A stretch of 33,657 bases of DNA from Sulfurimonas sp. (GCA_027071075.1 JALSUU010000101.1:1-33657), one strand, 5' to 3'; counted from the stretch's first letter, positions 1-10,478 are shown. The notes: generated by a model not told the origin, from the letters alone. Numbers and translations: made by a program.

Positions 1-56
1 GCATCATCCCAATTTACAAATTTTCCATTCATCCAAATATATTTGGCAGCGTCCAT
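1..56 (-). CDS. ilvE: Branched-chain amino acid aminotransferase, N-terminal fragment (runs off the window)
   Basis: Reverse strand reads ATG GAC GCT GCC AAA TAT ATT TGG ATG AAT GGA AAA... = MDAAKYIWMNGKFVNWDDA, an IlvE-like N-terminus, with GGAG upstream of the ATG. Only 18 complete codons visible. Confidence 0.6.
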   Translation of the reverse strand, partial: MDAAKYIWMNGKFVNWDD

Positions 57-169
57 AAATTCTCCAATTTTTATCTTTTAATTGTTGCTATTTTATCCAA
101 AATGCTATTTATATTTCATTAATTACGCAAAGGGTTACAAATTAATTACATAATTTAAGTTTTTTTCTA

Positions 170-175
170 TATAAT
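170..175 (+). promoter_or_regulatory. Putative -10 box (TATAAT) upstream of the desaturase, preceded by a T-rich stretch
   Basis: ttttttcTATATAATaag about 30 nt upstream of the TTG start. No clear -35. Confidence 0.35.
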
Positions 176-201
176 AAGAGAAACAATTTGAGGAATATAT
201 A

Positions 202-1371
202 TTGGCACAGGTATATGCAGATTACAGAGATGTTGATCAAAAAGAGTTAGAAAAAGATATAGATGCTATTAAAGTGACTATTGGAGGAAGAACGCAAGAA
301 GATTTTGACCATCTTTTAAAGCTTGAGCTATGGGGGAGAAGTGCTACAATCGGTGGATTTGCACTTATTGCCTTAGTTGTTATACTCTCTACAACTGCTT
401 CGGCTCTCTCTCCTCTTCTCTTTTGGTTAGGAGGAATTTTAGGTGCTACTCTTATGGGAGTTGGTAATGTAGGAAGATGGGCAAATGTTACGCATCCAAT
501 TTTACATGGGGCCTACGATAAAGTGCCGAACATCCCTTTTAGATACACAAAAAAAGGCTATGCCGCTGGGAATCGCCGTTGGATTGATTGGTTAGATTGG
601 ATCAAACCTGATGCTTGGGCTTTTGAGCATAACATTATGCATCATTACCATTTAGGGGAAGATGATGATCCTGATAATGTTGAATCAAATATGGTTTGGT
701 TGCATGAGTGGAAGGCACCGATGATTTTTAAGTATATGTTCGTATATGCCTTTGCTGCTGTTTGGAAACTTGCTTATTATGCACCAAATACATTGCGTAT
801 TTTAGCAAACAAAGAACGCATTAAAAGAAAAGAGAAACCATCATCAGATTATGAGCTGAGTCCTTTTACTAAAAATGGTTTAGAGTTATGGAAAAACTAT
901 ATTATACCTTATGGACTTTTTCAGTTTGTTTTCTTACCTCTTCTCTTTTTACCTTTTGGTTTTGATGCAGTTATAAGTGCTTTTATATTTTTGGTGATAG
1001 CAGAAGCTATTGCGAATATGTGGTCTTTTTTAGTGATTGTACCCAATCACTCTGCTGAAGATATTTACCAATTTTCAACGCCACATAAGAATCAAGGAGA
1101 GTACTACCTTCGTCAAATTATGGGAAGTGTGAATTACAATACTGGTTCTGATCTTATAGACTTTTCACATGGTTTTTTAAACTATCAGATAGAGCATCAC
1201 CTCTTTCCTGACATGCCACACAGTTTTTATCAAAAAATGCAACCAATAGTAAAAGAAATTTGTAAAAAACACAACTTAGAGTATAGACAAGAGTCAGTAT
1301 TTAAAAGAATCCTTATGACAATTGATCTTATGGTAGGAAAAACAAAAGTTCTTCGTATAGATGGAATATAA
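202..1371 (+). CDS. Membrane fatty-acid desaturase (TTG start)
   Basis: Three His-box-like clusters, HPILH, HNIMHHYH and QIEHHLFP, with hydrophobic segments between them. Confidence 0.85.
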   Translation: MAQVYADYRDVDQKELEKDIDAIKVTIGGRTQEDFDHLLKLELWGRSATIGGFALIALVVILSTTASALSPLLFWLGGILGATLMGVGNVGRWANVTHPILHGAYDKVPNIPFRYTKKGYAAGNRRWIDWLDWIKPDAWAFEHNIMHHYHLGEDDDPDNVESNMVWLHEWKAPMIFKYMFVYAFAAVWKLAYYAPNTLRILANKERIKRKEKPSSDYELSPFTKNGLELWKNYIIPYGLFQFVFLPLLFLPFGFDAVISAFIFLVIAEAIANMWSFLVIVPNHSAEDIYQFSTPHKNQGEYYLRQIMGSVNYNTGSDLIDFSHGFLNYQIEHHLFPDMPHSFYQKMQPIVKEICKKHNLEYRQESVFKRILMTIDLMVGKTKVLRIDGI

Positions 1372-1380
1372 AGCAGTTTA

Positions 1381-1397
1381 TGGAATAAAATTTGCTT
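1381..1397 (+). promoter_or_regulatory. Putative sigma-54 (RpoN) promoter for flgBC-fliE
   Basis: TGGAATAAAATTTGCTT: GG-N10-GC spacing typical of -24/-12 elements, about 45 nt upstream of flgB. Confidence 0.45.
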
Positions 1398-1439
1398 TAT
1401 CTTTTGTAAATAAAAAATAATATTTCAAAAGGAGTTAGA

Positions 1440-1868
1440 ATGATTCAAGTATCTCGTACTGCTGTCTTACTTAAAGATGCCCTCAACTACCGTTCAGCAC
1501 GACAAGATATGATTGCATCAAATATCGCAAACGCTGATACACCTAACTATAAACCTAGAGATATTAGTTTTGAACAGTCACTCATTGCAAAAAAAGCGGA
1601 TCTTCTAAAAAGAGATACCCATACGCTTAAAATGGCACAAACCAATGCAGCACATATCAAACCACAAAGTGAAACTGCTTCATACAAGCCAACACTTTTT
1701 TTTAGAGATGGTCACATGGCTAGAAATGATGGGAATAGTGTTGATATCGATGTTGAGACAACAGAGATGAGTAAAAACTCCATCATGTATAACGCGATTA
1801 TTGGTGCTATGAAAAAAGATAGTATGATTTTTAAGAGTGTGATTGAAGCATCACAAAAACTAAACTAG
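1440..1868 (+). CDS. flgB: Flagellar basal-body rod protein FlgB
   Basis: N-terminal ...RQDMIASNIANADTPNYKPRDISFE, size 142 aa, adjacent to flgC and fliE. Confidence 0.95.
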   Translation: MIQVSRTAVLLKDALNYRSARQDMIASNIANADTPNYKPRDISFEQSLIAKKADLLKRDTHTLKMAQTNAAHIKPQSETASYKPTLFFRDGHMARNDGNSVDIDVETTEMSKNSIMYNAIIGAMKKDSMIFKSVIEASQKLN

Positions 1869-1876
1869 GATAGATT

Positions 1877-2371
1877 ATGAGTAATTTTTTAAGCAGTTTT
1901 GACATTGCAGGATATGGTCTCTCTGCACAGCGTGTTCGTGTAAACACTATCTCAAGTAATATCGCTAATGCCCAAACTACTCGTACTGAAGAGGGTGGGC
2001 CCTATCGTCGTAGAGAAGTTGTTTTTAAAGCGATTGACTTTAACCAAAAGTTTAACGATGCACTCTCTAAAATGAGTCAGAGTGATACATATGAAGACCC
2101 TTTATCTCTTGGAGAGTTTGGAAAAAAAGTAAATCCTGCTATAATGAGCGTAGTAGTTGATAAAATATCAAGAGATGACTCAAAACCAAAAATGAAATTT
2201 GAGCCAAATCACCCCGATGCAGATGCTTCTGGATATGTTGCCTATCCAAATATTAATCCTGTAATCGAAATGGCCGATTTAGTAGAAGCAACTCGCTCAT
2301 ACCAAGCAAATGTTGCGGCATTTCAAAGTTCAAAAGATATGGCAAATAGTGCAATATCTTTACTACAATAA
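1877..2371 (+). CDS. flgC: Flagellar basal-body rod protein FlgC
   Basis: FDIAGYGLSAQRVRVNTISSNIANAQTTRTEEGGPYRRREVVF and C-terminal EATRSYQANVAAFQSSKDM. Confidence 0.96.
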   Translation: MSNFLSSFDIAGYGLSAQRVRVNTISSNIANAQTTRTEEGGPYRRREVVFKAIDFNQKFNDALSKMSQSDTYEDPLSLGEFGKKVNPAIMSVVVDKISRDDSKPKMKFEPNHPDADASGYVAYPNINPVIEMADLVEATRSYQANVAAFQSSKDMANSAISLLQ

Positions 2372-2390
2372 AAGTTAAAAGGAGAATCAG

Positions 2391-2696
2391 GTGAACAATG
2401 TTACTGGACTAACGGGCACATCAACAGCCGACTTACTTAAACAAAAAAGTAAGATAGATACTCCATCAACGGGTGGCGAAGCTTTTGCAAACCAGCTTAA
2501 ATCTGCACTTAACGAAGTAAATGAACTTCAAGAAAACAAAGAAGTAGCAGTTGCAGATCTTGCTACTGGGCAGGTAAAAGATCTACATCAAGCAGCTATT
2601 GCCATTGGTAAAGCAGAACTCAGTATGAAACTAATGCTTGAGATAAGAAACAAAGCACTCAACGCATATAAAGAGATAGGAAGAACCCAACTCTAA
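2391..2696 (+). CDS. fliE: Flagellar hook-basal body complex protein FliE (GTG start)
   Basis: 101 aa with C-terminal AELSMKLMLEIRNKALNAYKEIGRTQL typical of FliE; immediately after flgC. Confidence 0.93.
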   Translation: MNNVTGLTGTSTADLLKQKSKIDTPSTGGEAFANQLKSALNEVNELQENKEVAVADLATGQVKDLHQAAIAIGKAELSMKLMLEIRNKALNAYKEIGRTQL

Positions 2697-2699
2697 TCT

Positions 2700-4502
2700 A
2701 TGCTAAATCAAAATAGAAGTAAAAAGATACTCTTTCTTTATGGATTGATATCTACAGGTTTTTTACTTTTTGTAACTGTAATGCTCTTTACAGTAATTAA
2801 ACCCCGACATCTTCCGAGCATATATGCAAAAGAGAGTTCCCGTGCACAAAGAGGAAGTATTATCTCAGCAGATGGCTTTCACCTAGCAACTACAAAAAAA
2901 CTCTATAAAGTCGTTGTAAACACCCGATATATTGATCCTAATAAAAAAAATCTTTTCATAGAACTCTTTAGTATCTACTCAGGCATAAACACAAAAGAGA
3001 TAAAAAAACGACTCTCTCACAAAAAAGGTATAGTAGTCCTTAGCTATAATATTCCTCAAATTCAAGCACACTACCTCAAAGAATTAGCAAGAGAGTTACG
3101 CCGATTTAAAGTTTTTATGGAGTTAAAAAACAAAAGAACGGGTCTGCGTTCTGTGCATGGTCTCAGCATAATTGAGAGTGGAGAGAGCCGTGAATACCCT
3201 TATGGAAAGCTTCTTACTCCTATTTTAGGCTATCCCCATAAACTCGAAGATGATGGTTACACTTCTATTAAAGGTGTGAAGGGTTTAGAGAGACGCTTTG
3301 ATGATGTTCTTTCAGCGAGACAAAATGGCTCAAGCCGTGGTAAACGCGATGTCAATAGCTATATAATTTTAAATAAAGATAGTTTTACAAAAGCTAAAAT
3401 TGATGGTCTAGATATTAAACTTACTATCCCTATCTCTTTTCAGATTAAAATAGAACGCATGCTCGATAGTATGAAAAAAGAGATTCGCGCAAAACAGATT
3501 ATGATAACAATTATGAACTCTCAAACAGGGGATGTCTATGCCATGGCAAGTTCTAATAGGTTCTACCCAAAAAAAATCAAAAGAAGTGATTATCCTTCTC
3601 TAAACTCTGGGATGACCGAGTACAGTTTTGAGCCAGGAAGTGTTATAAAACCCATAACTTTCTCCCTACTACTAGAACATGGCTTAGTCAATCCCTATGA
3701 TTTAGTCAATGGGCACAATGGTCGTTATAGGATGGGGCGTAAAGTGATTACAGATGAGCATAAATTTGATTGGTTGAGTGCTGAAAATGTCATTGTCTAC
3801 TCATCAAATATTGGTATGGCACAACTCTCACAAAAACTTTCAGGATATGAATTTCATGAAGGACTCAAAAAATTTGGATTTTCCAAACAATCTACACCTG
3901 ATTTAATTTATGAAAGATTAGGTTCTATTCCATCACCAAAAAGATTAGAGAATAAAATCTATAAAGCTACCTGTTCATACGGTTATGGAATGCAAGCCAA
4001 TCTGATGCAACTGCTCCATGCCTATTCAGCTTTTAATAACAATGGTCGTACAGTCTACCCAAAAATAGTCTCTGCCTTTATAGATGAGCATAACAAAGAG
4101 AGTAAAACACCTTACACCAAACCTATTCAAGTCATTAAAAGTTCTACTGCAGCTATCATGAAAAAGATTCTTATCAAAACAGTGAATGAAGGAACAGGGA
4201 AAAAAGCGATTACCCCTGGTATTGTAGTGGGTGGAAAGACGGGAACTGCCCATATTGTTGAGAAGAAAAAATATATAAACAAGTATAACACTGCTTTTAT
4301 GGGTTTTGCAAACGATGCAAAGCACAAATACTCCATCGGTGTGGTAGTAGTCCAACCTAAAAAGAGCCAGTTTGCATCACAAACAGCTGTTCCTGTCTTT
4401 AAAAAGGCTGTTGATATTATGATTGAAGATGGATATTTAACACCCTCTTTAAATCCAAAGATTGTCAAGAAGACGCGTTCTTCCCACAAGCACCTCCACT
4501 AA
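2700..4502 (+). CDS. Penicillin-binding protein 2 / FtsI-type transpeptidase
   Basis: N-terminal TM segment; SxxK (SVIK in FEPGSVIKP), SxN (YSSNIG), KTG (GKTGTAH). Starts 3 nt after the fliE stop. Confidence 0.93.
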   Translation: MLNQNRSKKILFLYGLISTGFLLFVTVMLFTVIKPRHLPSIYAKESSRAQRGSIISADGFHLATTKKLYKVVVNTRYIDPNKKNLFIELFSIYSGINTKEIKKRLSHKKGIVVLSYNIPQIQAHYLKELARELRRFKVFMELKNKRTGLRSVHGLSIIESGESREYPYGKLLTPILGYPHKLEDDGYTSIKGVKGLERRFDDVLSARQNGSSRGKRDVNSYIILNKDSFTKAKIDGLDIKLTIPISFQIKIERMLDSMKKEIRAKQIMITIMNSQTGDVYAMASSNRFYPKKIKRSDYPSLNSGMTEYSFEPGSVIKPITFSLLLEHGLVNPYDLVNGHNGRYRMGRKVITDEHKFDWLSAENVIVYSSNIGMAQLSQKLSGYEFHEGLKKFGFSKQSTPDLIYERLGSIPSPKRLENKIYKATCSYGYGMQANLMQLLHAYSAFNNNGRTVYPKIVSAFIDEHNKESKTPYTKPIQVIKSSTAAIMKKILIKTVNEGTGKKAITPGIVVGGKTGTAHIVEKKKYINKYNTAFMGFANDAKHKYSIGVVVVQPKKSQFASQTAVPVFKKAVDIMIEDGYLTPSLNPKIVKKTRSSHKHLH

Positions 4503-5270
4503 AATAATACTCTTAGAGAGTTGCACTTCTCTTATATACTCAAAATCACGATTTAAAATCTCTACATATCCAATCTCAAGTGGCGATAAAATTCTAAGCA
4601 TTTTTTCTTTAATCACTGTAATATCTAACTCTCCACTGCCAACCATCTTTGTCGCCTCATAGAGAGCTGTAGATATTTTTAAAGCCTTAACTCTCTCCTC
4701 TTTACTCAGATAAATATTCCGACTACTCATAGCTAGTCCATCACTCTCTCGTACGGTATCCACAGGAACGATTACTACACTCATAAAAAGTTGTTTTACC
4801 ATTAAGCTAATGAGATTTAACTGTTGTGCATCTTTTTTACCAAAATAGGCAAAATCAGGATTCACTATGTTAAAAAGCTTATTAACAACTGTTAAGACTC
4901 CATTAAAATGTCCTGGTCGCGTAGCACCCTCAAGTACAAAGCCTCGTACATTTGGAGCAACTATAGAGAGTTCATCCTCTCCATATATATCCTTAGCTTG
5001 AGGTAAGAACACGACATCTACTCCAGAAAGTTCACATATTTTCAAATCTGCATCATTGCGTGATGGATAACTCTCTAAATCTTCTCCTTGCAAAAATTGC
5101 GTAGGGTTCACAAAGATAGAGACAACTACAAACGCACACTCCTCTTTAGCCCTTTTTATAAGAGAGAGGTGCCCATCATGCAAGGCTCCCATAGTAGGAA
5201 CAAATCCTACTCTTTTACTCATAGTTTTAAGATAAGTTTTTAGCTCTAACGCATCTGAAATAATCTTCAT
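4449..5270 (-). CDS. panC: Pantothenate synthetase
   Basis: VGFVPTMGALHDGHLSLI, SIFVNPTQF, RPGHFNGVLTVV, YFGKKDAQQ. Confidence 0.97.
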   Translation of the reverse strand: MKIISDALELKTYLKTMSKRVGFVPTMGALHDGHLSLIKRAKEECAFVVVSIFVNPTQFLQGEDLESYPSRNDADLKICELSGVDVVFLPQAKDIYGEDELSIVAPNVRGFVLEGATRPGHFNGVLTVVNKLFNIVNPDFAYFGKKDAQQLNLISLMVKQLFMSVVIVPVDTVRESDGLAMSSRNIYLSKEERVKALKISTALYEATKMVGSGELDITVIKEKMLRILSPLEIGYVEILNRDFEYIREVQLSKSIILVEVLVGRTRLLDNLWI

Positions 5271-5323
5271 TTTAAGTCCATATATAATATAATCATAATT
5301 ATACTACAGATGGAATAACTTTT

Positions 5324-6421
5324 ATGGATAATTATGAATATACAGAACTTTTAAAGAGTGTAAAACTTAAAATGGACAATATCACCGATGTTGTCGAACC
5401 TAATAAAATAAAAAAAAGACTCTCTGAGATAGAAGAGCTTGAAAATGATCAGGAGTTTTGGAATGATGCTACTTATGCTGCTAAAATTCAAAAAGAGAAA
5501 ACCCAACTCCAAAGAAAACTAGATAAATATACTCTAGCCAACGATGCAGTCAATGATGCTATAGAGTTATATGAGATGGCAAAAGAGGAGAGTGATGAGG
5601 AGTCGCTTGAAGCGCTCTACAGTGATGCCCCAACCCTCCAAGAGCAGATAAGAACGATGGAGATAGAGGTACTTCTCAGTGGAGAGAGTGATGCGAACAA
5701 TGCCATAATTTCTATTCATCCAGGTGCTGGAGGTACAGAGTCACAAGATTGGGCACAAATGCTCCTTCGCATGTACAAACGATGGGCAGAGAGACGAGGT
5801 TTTAGTGTAGAAGTCCTAGACTTTCAATCAGGAGAAGAAGCGGGAATCAAAGATGTTTCCTTTATAGTCAAAGGTGAAAATGCCTATGGGTACCTCAAAG
5901 TAGAAAATGGTATTCATAGACTTGTTCGTATCTCACCTTTTGACTCCAATGCTAAACGCCATACTTCGTTCTCTTCTGTAATGGTCTCTCCCGAGATTGA
6001 TGATGATATTAACATAGTTATAGAAGATAAAGATATTCGTGTCGATACATACCGTGCTAGTGGCTCTGGTGGACAACATGTCAACAAAACGGAGTCTGCT
6101 ATTAGACTCACGCATATTGAGACTGGTGTCGTTGTTCAGTGTCAAAATGATAGAAGTCAGCATAAAAATAAAGCAACCGCTATGAAGATGTTAAAATCGC
6201 GTCTTTATGAGTTAGAACTTGAAGCACAAAAAGCTGAAAAAGATGGCATCTCAAAAAGTGAAATAGGCTGGGGGCATCAAATTCGTTCTTATGTGATGCA
6301 ACCCTATCAACAAGTAAAAGATACCCGCTCAAATGAAGCACTCTCAAATATATCTGGCATACTAGATGGTGATATAGATAAAATGATAGAGGGTGTACTC
6401 ATAGCTATGAACCGCTCTTAA
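5324..6421 (+). CDS. prfB: Peptide chain release factor 2, single uninterrupted frame
   Basis: SPF tripeptide ([15 protein letters not shown]) and GGQ ([19 protein letters not shown]). Full 365 aa in frame 0. Confidence 0.96.
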   Translation: MDNYEYTELLKSVKLKMDNITDVVEPNKIKKRLSEIEELENDQEFWNDATYAAKIQKEKTQLQRKLDKYTLANDAVNDAIELYEMAKEESDEESLEALYSDAPTLQEQIRTMEIEVLLSGESDANNAIISIHPGAGGTESQDWAQMLLRMYKRWAERRGFSVEVLDFQSGEEAGIKDVSFIVKGENAYGYLKVENGIHRLVRISPFDSNAKRHTSFSSVMVSPEIDDDINIVIEDKDIRVDTYRASGSGGQHVNKTESAIRLTHIETGVVVQCQNDRSQHKNKATAMKMLKSRLYELELEAQKAEKDGISKSEIGWGHQIRSYVMQPYQQVKDTRSNEALSNISGILDGDIDKMIEGVLIAMNRS

Positions 6422-6758
6422 TTAGCTTTTTTCTTAAAAAGCTATATCCCAAGGAAGCACTTCCTAAAACCATAGCCAAAATTGTAAGATACTCAAACTG
6501 CTTCTTTTGTGTCTCTTTGAGTTTTTTTAAAAAATGTCTCTTGTCTACTTTTTTCTTTTCTGTTTTAGAACTACCTCCAACTACACTTGCCTCCATTCTC
6601 GCTAGGTTGGCTGTAGCTCTATCATTTTCTGAGATTACTTCTTGAGGCATCACCCAAAATCGCACTAAAAACCCAGTCAGTAAAAAGACTATACCTATAC
6701 TCCGAAATATAAGCGTTTGATGTTTTAAAAAAAATTTCAAAATATTTCCCTTTTTCAC
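6405..6758 (-). CDS. Small two-TM membrane protein, unknown function
   Basis: Hydrophobic helices [20 protein letters not shown] and [19 protein letters not shown] flanking a basic segment. Fills the gap between prfB and bpt. Confidence 0.7.
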   Translation of the reverse strand: MKKGNILKFFLKHQTLIFRSIGIVFLLTGFLVRFWVMPQEVISENDRATANLARMEASVVGGSSKTEKKKVDKRHFLKKLKETQKKQFEYLTILAMVLGSASLGYSFLRKKLIKSGS

Positions 6759-6803
6759 TCTTTACAAAGAACTCTATTATACAAATTATGTCAAAATTTG
6801 CGT

Positions 6804-7517
6804 ATGAATCTACTTAAAGAATTTTCCCTTGAAGATAAATGCTCTTATCTTGAGAATAAAAAACAAACAACCCATTATAAGATTATTGATAACTGCTCAA
6901 CACAAAGCTCTCAAGATTTAATAGAAAGAGGATTTCGCCGTTTTGGTAAAATGTACTTTAGACCTATTTGTGAGGGGTGCAGTGAGTGTCAAAGTATTAA
7001 AATAGATGTAGTAAATTATAAATTCTCTAAATCAGCACGCAGAGTTATAAAAAAAGCTTCCCATCTTAAAAGTTATATCCAGAAACCTACACTGAGTCAA
7101 GAGCACCTAGATCTGTTTGAAAAGTATCATCTACATATGCATCAGAAAAAAGAGTGGGATTATAATAAAACTACAGCAAATCACTACTATAACTCTTTTG
7201 TTGCAGGGCATGAAGAGTTTGGTCATGAGATACTCTACTTTTATGAAAATAGACTTATTGCAGTTGATTTGATTGATATCCTTGATGATGGAGTATCTTC
7301 TATATATTTTTATTATGATCCAGAATTTTCCCATCTCTCTTTAGGAAAGTACTCCCTCTATAATCAAATAAAATATGCAGCAAAAGAGAATAAGAAATGG
7401 ATTTATTTAGGATACTATGTGGAGGATTGCCCCTCTCTATCCTACAAGTCAGGGTATAAACCCTATCTTACACTTAAAGGGAGACCATCCCTTCATGAAG
7501 AGTATACTTGGAGTTAG
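6804..7517 (+). CDS. bpt: Aspartate/glutamate leucyltransferase (arginyltransferase family, Bpt/Ate)
   Basis: RGFRRFGKMYFRPICEGCSECQSIKIDV and YLGYYVEDCPSLSYKSGYKP. ORF track opens at a TTG at 6798; the ATG at 6804 is more likely. Confidence 0.9.
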   Translation: MNLLKEFSLEDKCSYLENKKQTTHYKIIDNCSTQSSQDLIERGFRRFGKMYFRPICEGCSECQSIKIDVVNYKFSKSARRVIKKASHLKSYIQKPTLSQEHLDLFEKYHLHMHQKKEWDYNKTTANHYYNSFVAGHEEFGHEILYFYENRLIAVDLIDILDDGVSSIYFYYDPEFSHLSLGKYSLYNQIKYAAKENKKWIYLGYYVEDCPSLSYKSGYKPYLTLKGRPSLHEEYTWS

Positions 7518-8179
7518 TTAGAAAGTTCTTTCTTTTGATTTTCTCTAATCTCTTCTTGCTCTTGATCTAAATTATTCTGTAATTTTTCTTCTAGTTTTTC
7601 TTTTGCAATTCTATCATTTTCACGAATTCTTTTGATTTTCTCCTCTTCTAGCTCTTTTTGAGATTTTCTAGCTCTTTTTAAAGCCTCTTTTTGCAATTTC
7701 AGTCTTTTATCTTCTTCTAAAAAAGTCTCTATAACTCCGCTTGCATTTATATCTTCACTATGTTTATAGTAATAATCTATAATCTCCGTTTTACTCGCCG
7801 ATAAATCTAATAAACCACTATTCACAATATGAGAAAAAAGTTTAAAATTATTCTGTTTCATAGATTGGATATAACCACTTTTAACCATGCGTAGATATTC
7901 ATCATTTATTTTTGAAAGTTCTCGGAGTCTATCTAAATAGAACTTTTTATCTCTACCTTTTACTTTCGATTCCAATTCAAAACCATACTGTTTTGTTTTA
8001 TTTACATCATGAATATATTTTTGTATATCTTCTTTACTTATTTGACAAGAAGCTATATTTTGTAATTTACCTATGTTCTTTACATTATTATAAATTACAT
8101 CACCTAAGACGGCATATGGTTTTGGATTAGAAGCGATTAAGAAAGTTGTTAAGATAGTAAGTAGTAGAATTTTATACAT
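7514..8179 (-). CDS. Exported protein with charged coiled-coil C-terminus, unknown function
   Basis: N-terminal signal-like MYKILLLTILTTFLIASNP; long E/K/R-rich helical C-terminus. Confidence 0.7.
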   Translation of the reverse strand: MYKILLLTILTTFLIASNPKPYAVLGDVIYNNVKNIGKLQNIASCQISKEDIQKYIHDVNKTKQYGFELESKVKGRDKKFYLDRLRELSKINDEYLRMVKSGYIQSMKQNNFKLFSHIVNSGLLDLSASKTEIIDYYYKHSEDINASGVIETFLEEDKRLKLQKEALKRARKSQKELEEEKIKRIRENDRIAKEKLEEKLQNNLDQEQEEIRENQKKELSN

Positions 8180-8226
8180 GAAAGTCCAATTTTTTTATAA
8201 TTATAGTGGATTTATAGTTTAAAAAT

Positions 8227-8248
8227 ATTTACTCCAAAGGGAGTAAAT
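8227..8248 (-). terminator. Putative intrinsic terminator downstream of fusA
   Basis: 9-bp perfect stem ATTTACTCC/GGAGTAAAT with 4-nt loop, followed on the minus strand by ATTTTTA. Confidence 0.55.
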
Positions 8249-8281
8249 AGAGCGATAGAGAAATCTGAATAGAGTTACAGA

Positions 8282-10372
8282 TTAACCATTACGCTTTTTC
8301 TGAATCTCTTCAGATACAGCTTTTGGAACTTCAGCATAGTGATCAAATTCCATAGCATAAGTAGCACGACCTTGCGTTGCTGAACGAAGGTCAGTTGAGT
8401 AACCAAACATTTCAGATAAAGGAACGAATGCATCAACGATCTTGTTACCAGCACGGTCACCCATAGAGTTTACTTGACCACGACGACGGTTAAGGTCACC
8501 AATAACATCACCCATATTCTCTTCTGGAGTCTCAACTTCAACTTTCATCATTGGCTCTAAGATAGAAGGTTTTGCTTTACGACAAGCCTCTTTGAATCCC
8601 ATTGAAGCAGCAAGTTTAAATGCCATCTCATTTGAATCCACATCATGGTAAGAACCATCATACAGTGTAACATCAACATCTTCCATTGGGTATCCAGCAA
8701 GAACACCATTTTGCATAGCTTCTTCACAACCTTTCTTAACAGCTGGAATAAACTCTTTTGGAACAGATCCACCTTTAATATCATTTGTAAATACAAATCC
8801 TGTATCGGCTTCACCTGGTTTCACAGTAAGATACACATGACCAAATTGACCACGACCACCAGATTGTTTAGCATACTTGTACTCTTGGTTCACTTCTTCT
8901 TTAATAGACTCTCTGTAAGAAACTTGTGGTGCACCAACTTCAGCTTCAACGCTAAACTCACGCTTCATACGATCAACAAGAATTTCAAGGTGTAACTCAC
9001 CCATACCAGCGATAATAGTCTGACCAGTCTCTTCATCAGTGTTTACACGGAAAGATGGATCTTCAGCAGCAAGCTTACTTAATGCAATACCCATTTTTTC
9101 TTGGTCAGCTTTTGTTTTTGGCTCAACAGCAACAGAGATAACTGGTTCTGGGAAGTCCATTCTCTCAAGAACAACTTTCTCTTCACCTGTACATAAAGTA
9201 TCACCAGTAGTTGTAGCCTTAAGACCAACAACAGCACCGATTTCACCTGCATAAATCTCTTTTACCTCTTCACGCTTAATAGCGTGCATCTTCACAATAC
9301 GACCGATACGCTCTTTCTTATCTTTTGTAGAGTTATGAACAAATGAACCAGCTTCTAATGAACCACGGTAAACACGGATAAAAGTAAGTACACCAACAAA
9401 AGGGTCAGTCATGATTTTAAATGCAAGTGCAGCAAAATCACCATCATCAGTTGATGGAACAGCTACTTCTACCTCTTCATCATCCATAAGAGTTCCCATT
9501 ATCGCTTCTGATTCAACAGGAGACGGAAGGTATGCAACAACAGCATCAAGTAGAGTTTGAACACCTTTGTTTTTAAATGCAGTACCTGGAGTCATTGGAA
9601 CAACAGCCATACCTAAAGTTGCAGATTTGATAGCAGCTACAACTTCTTCTTCACTAATCTCTTCACCATCTAAGAACTTCTCAGCAAAGTCATCATTACC
9701 TTCAACTTCTGCTAAAGTCTCAAGCATTTTTTCTTTATACTCTTCAGCTATCTCTTGAAGATCAGCACGGATATCTTGAACATGGTAGTTAGAACCCATA
9801 GCCGCATCTTGATCCCAAACAATCTCTTTCATAGTTACTAAGTCAACAACACCCTCGAACTCAGCTTCTGCACCGATTGGAAGTTGTATAGGCATTGGAT
9901 TACCCTTAAGACGCTCACGAATTTGAGTTTCAACTTCGTAGAAATCTGCACCAGTTCTATCCATCTTGTTAACGAAAACAATTGAAGGAACCTTATAACG
10001 GTTTCTTTGTCTCCATACTGTTTCAGATTGTGGTTGCACCCCACCAACTGCACAGAATACCGAAACAGCACCATCAAGAACACGCATAGAACGCTCAACT
10101 TCAATAGTAAAGTCAACATGCCCCGGAGTATCTATAATATTAATCTGCTTTCCAGCCCACTCACAAGTAGTTGCAGCTGAAGTAATAGTAATACCACGCT
10201 CCTGCTCTTGTTCCATCCAGTCCATAGTAGCAGCACCATCATGAACCTCACCAATCTTATGCTCAACACCAGTGTAGAAAAGAATTCTCTCTGTAGTTGT
10301 AGTTTTACCTGCATCAATGTGTGCAGCAATACCAATGTTTCTTACATCATTTAACTTGTGACTTCTTGCCAT
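8282..10372 (-). CDS. fusA: Elongation factor G
   Basis: [55 protein letters not shown] opens at 10414; the usual [23 protein letters not shown] start maps to 10372. Confidence 0.98.
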   Translation of the reverse strand: MARSHKLNDVRNIGIAAHIDAGKTTTTERILFYTGVEHKIGEVHDGAATMDWMEQEQERGITITSAATTCEWAGKQINIIDTPGHVDFTIEVERSMRVLDGAVSVFCAVGGVQPQSETVWRQRNRYKVPSIVFVNKMDRTGADFYEVETQIRERLKGNPMPIQLPIGAEAEFEGVVDLVTMKEIVWDQDAAMGSNYHVQDIRADLQEIAEEYKEKMLETLAEVEGNDDFAEKFLDGEEISEEEVVAAIKSATLGMAVVPMTPGTAFKNKGVQTLLDAVVAYLPSPVESEAIMGTLMDDEEVEVAVPSTDDGDFAALAFKIMTDPFVGVLTFIRVYRGSLEAGSFVHNSTKDKKERIGRIVKMHAIKREEVKEIYAGEIGAVVGLKATTTGDTLCTGEEKVVLERMDFPEPVISVAVEPKTKADQEKMGIALSKLAAEDPSFRVNTDEETGQTIIAGMGELHLEILVDRMKREFSVEAEVGAPQVSYRESIKEEVNQEYKYAKQSGGRGQFGHVYLTVKPGEADTGFVFTNDIKGGSVPKEFIPAVKKGCEEAMQNGVLAGYPMEDVDVTLYDGSYHDVDSNEMAFKLAASMGFKEACRKAKPSILEPMMKVEVETPEENMGDVIGDLNRRRGQVNSMGDRAGNKIVDAFVPLSEMFGYSTDLRSATQGRATYAMEFDHYAEVPKAVSEEIQKKRNG

Positions 10373-10458
10373 ATTTATGTACCTTGTATTAATTGTAGAG
10401 ATAACCTCTTTCATAAAAAAATAGATATTTACTTATAAAAGAGGTTCTTGAAAAATAG

Positions 10459-10478
10459 CTCTAACCAAAAGGTTAGAG
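10459..10478 (-). terminator. Hairpin between rpsG and fusA (possible partial terminator or processing site)
   Basis: Perfect 8-bp stem CTCTAACC-AAAA-GGTTAGAG; minus strand continues CTATTTTTC. Confidence 0.4.

Noticed and set aside
198-222. TTGGCAC sequence at the desaturase start as a sigma-54 -24 element
   Set aside because: No TTGC at the required spacing, and it overlaps the coding start.
4026-4489. Minus-strand ORFs of 109 and 120 aa inside the PBP gene
   Set aside because: Antisense shadows of a gene with intact SxxK/SxN/KTG motifs; no recognisable protein character.
6424-6444. AGCTTTTTT-CTT-AAAAAAGCT hairpin after prfB as a terminator
   Set aside because: AT-rich stem with no downstream T run on the plus strand, and it lies in the coding end of the convergent gene.
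8275-10335. Several ORFs overlapping fusA on both strands
   Set aside because: Out-of-frame or antisense to the conserved EF-G reading frame.
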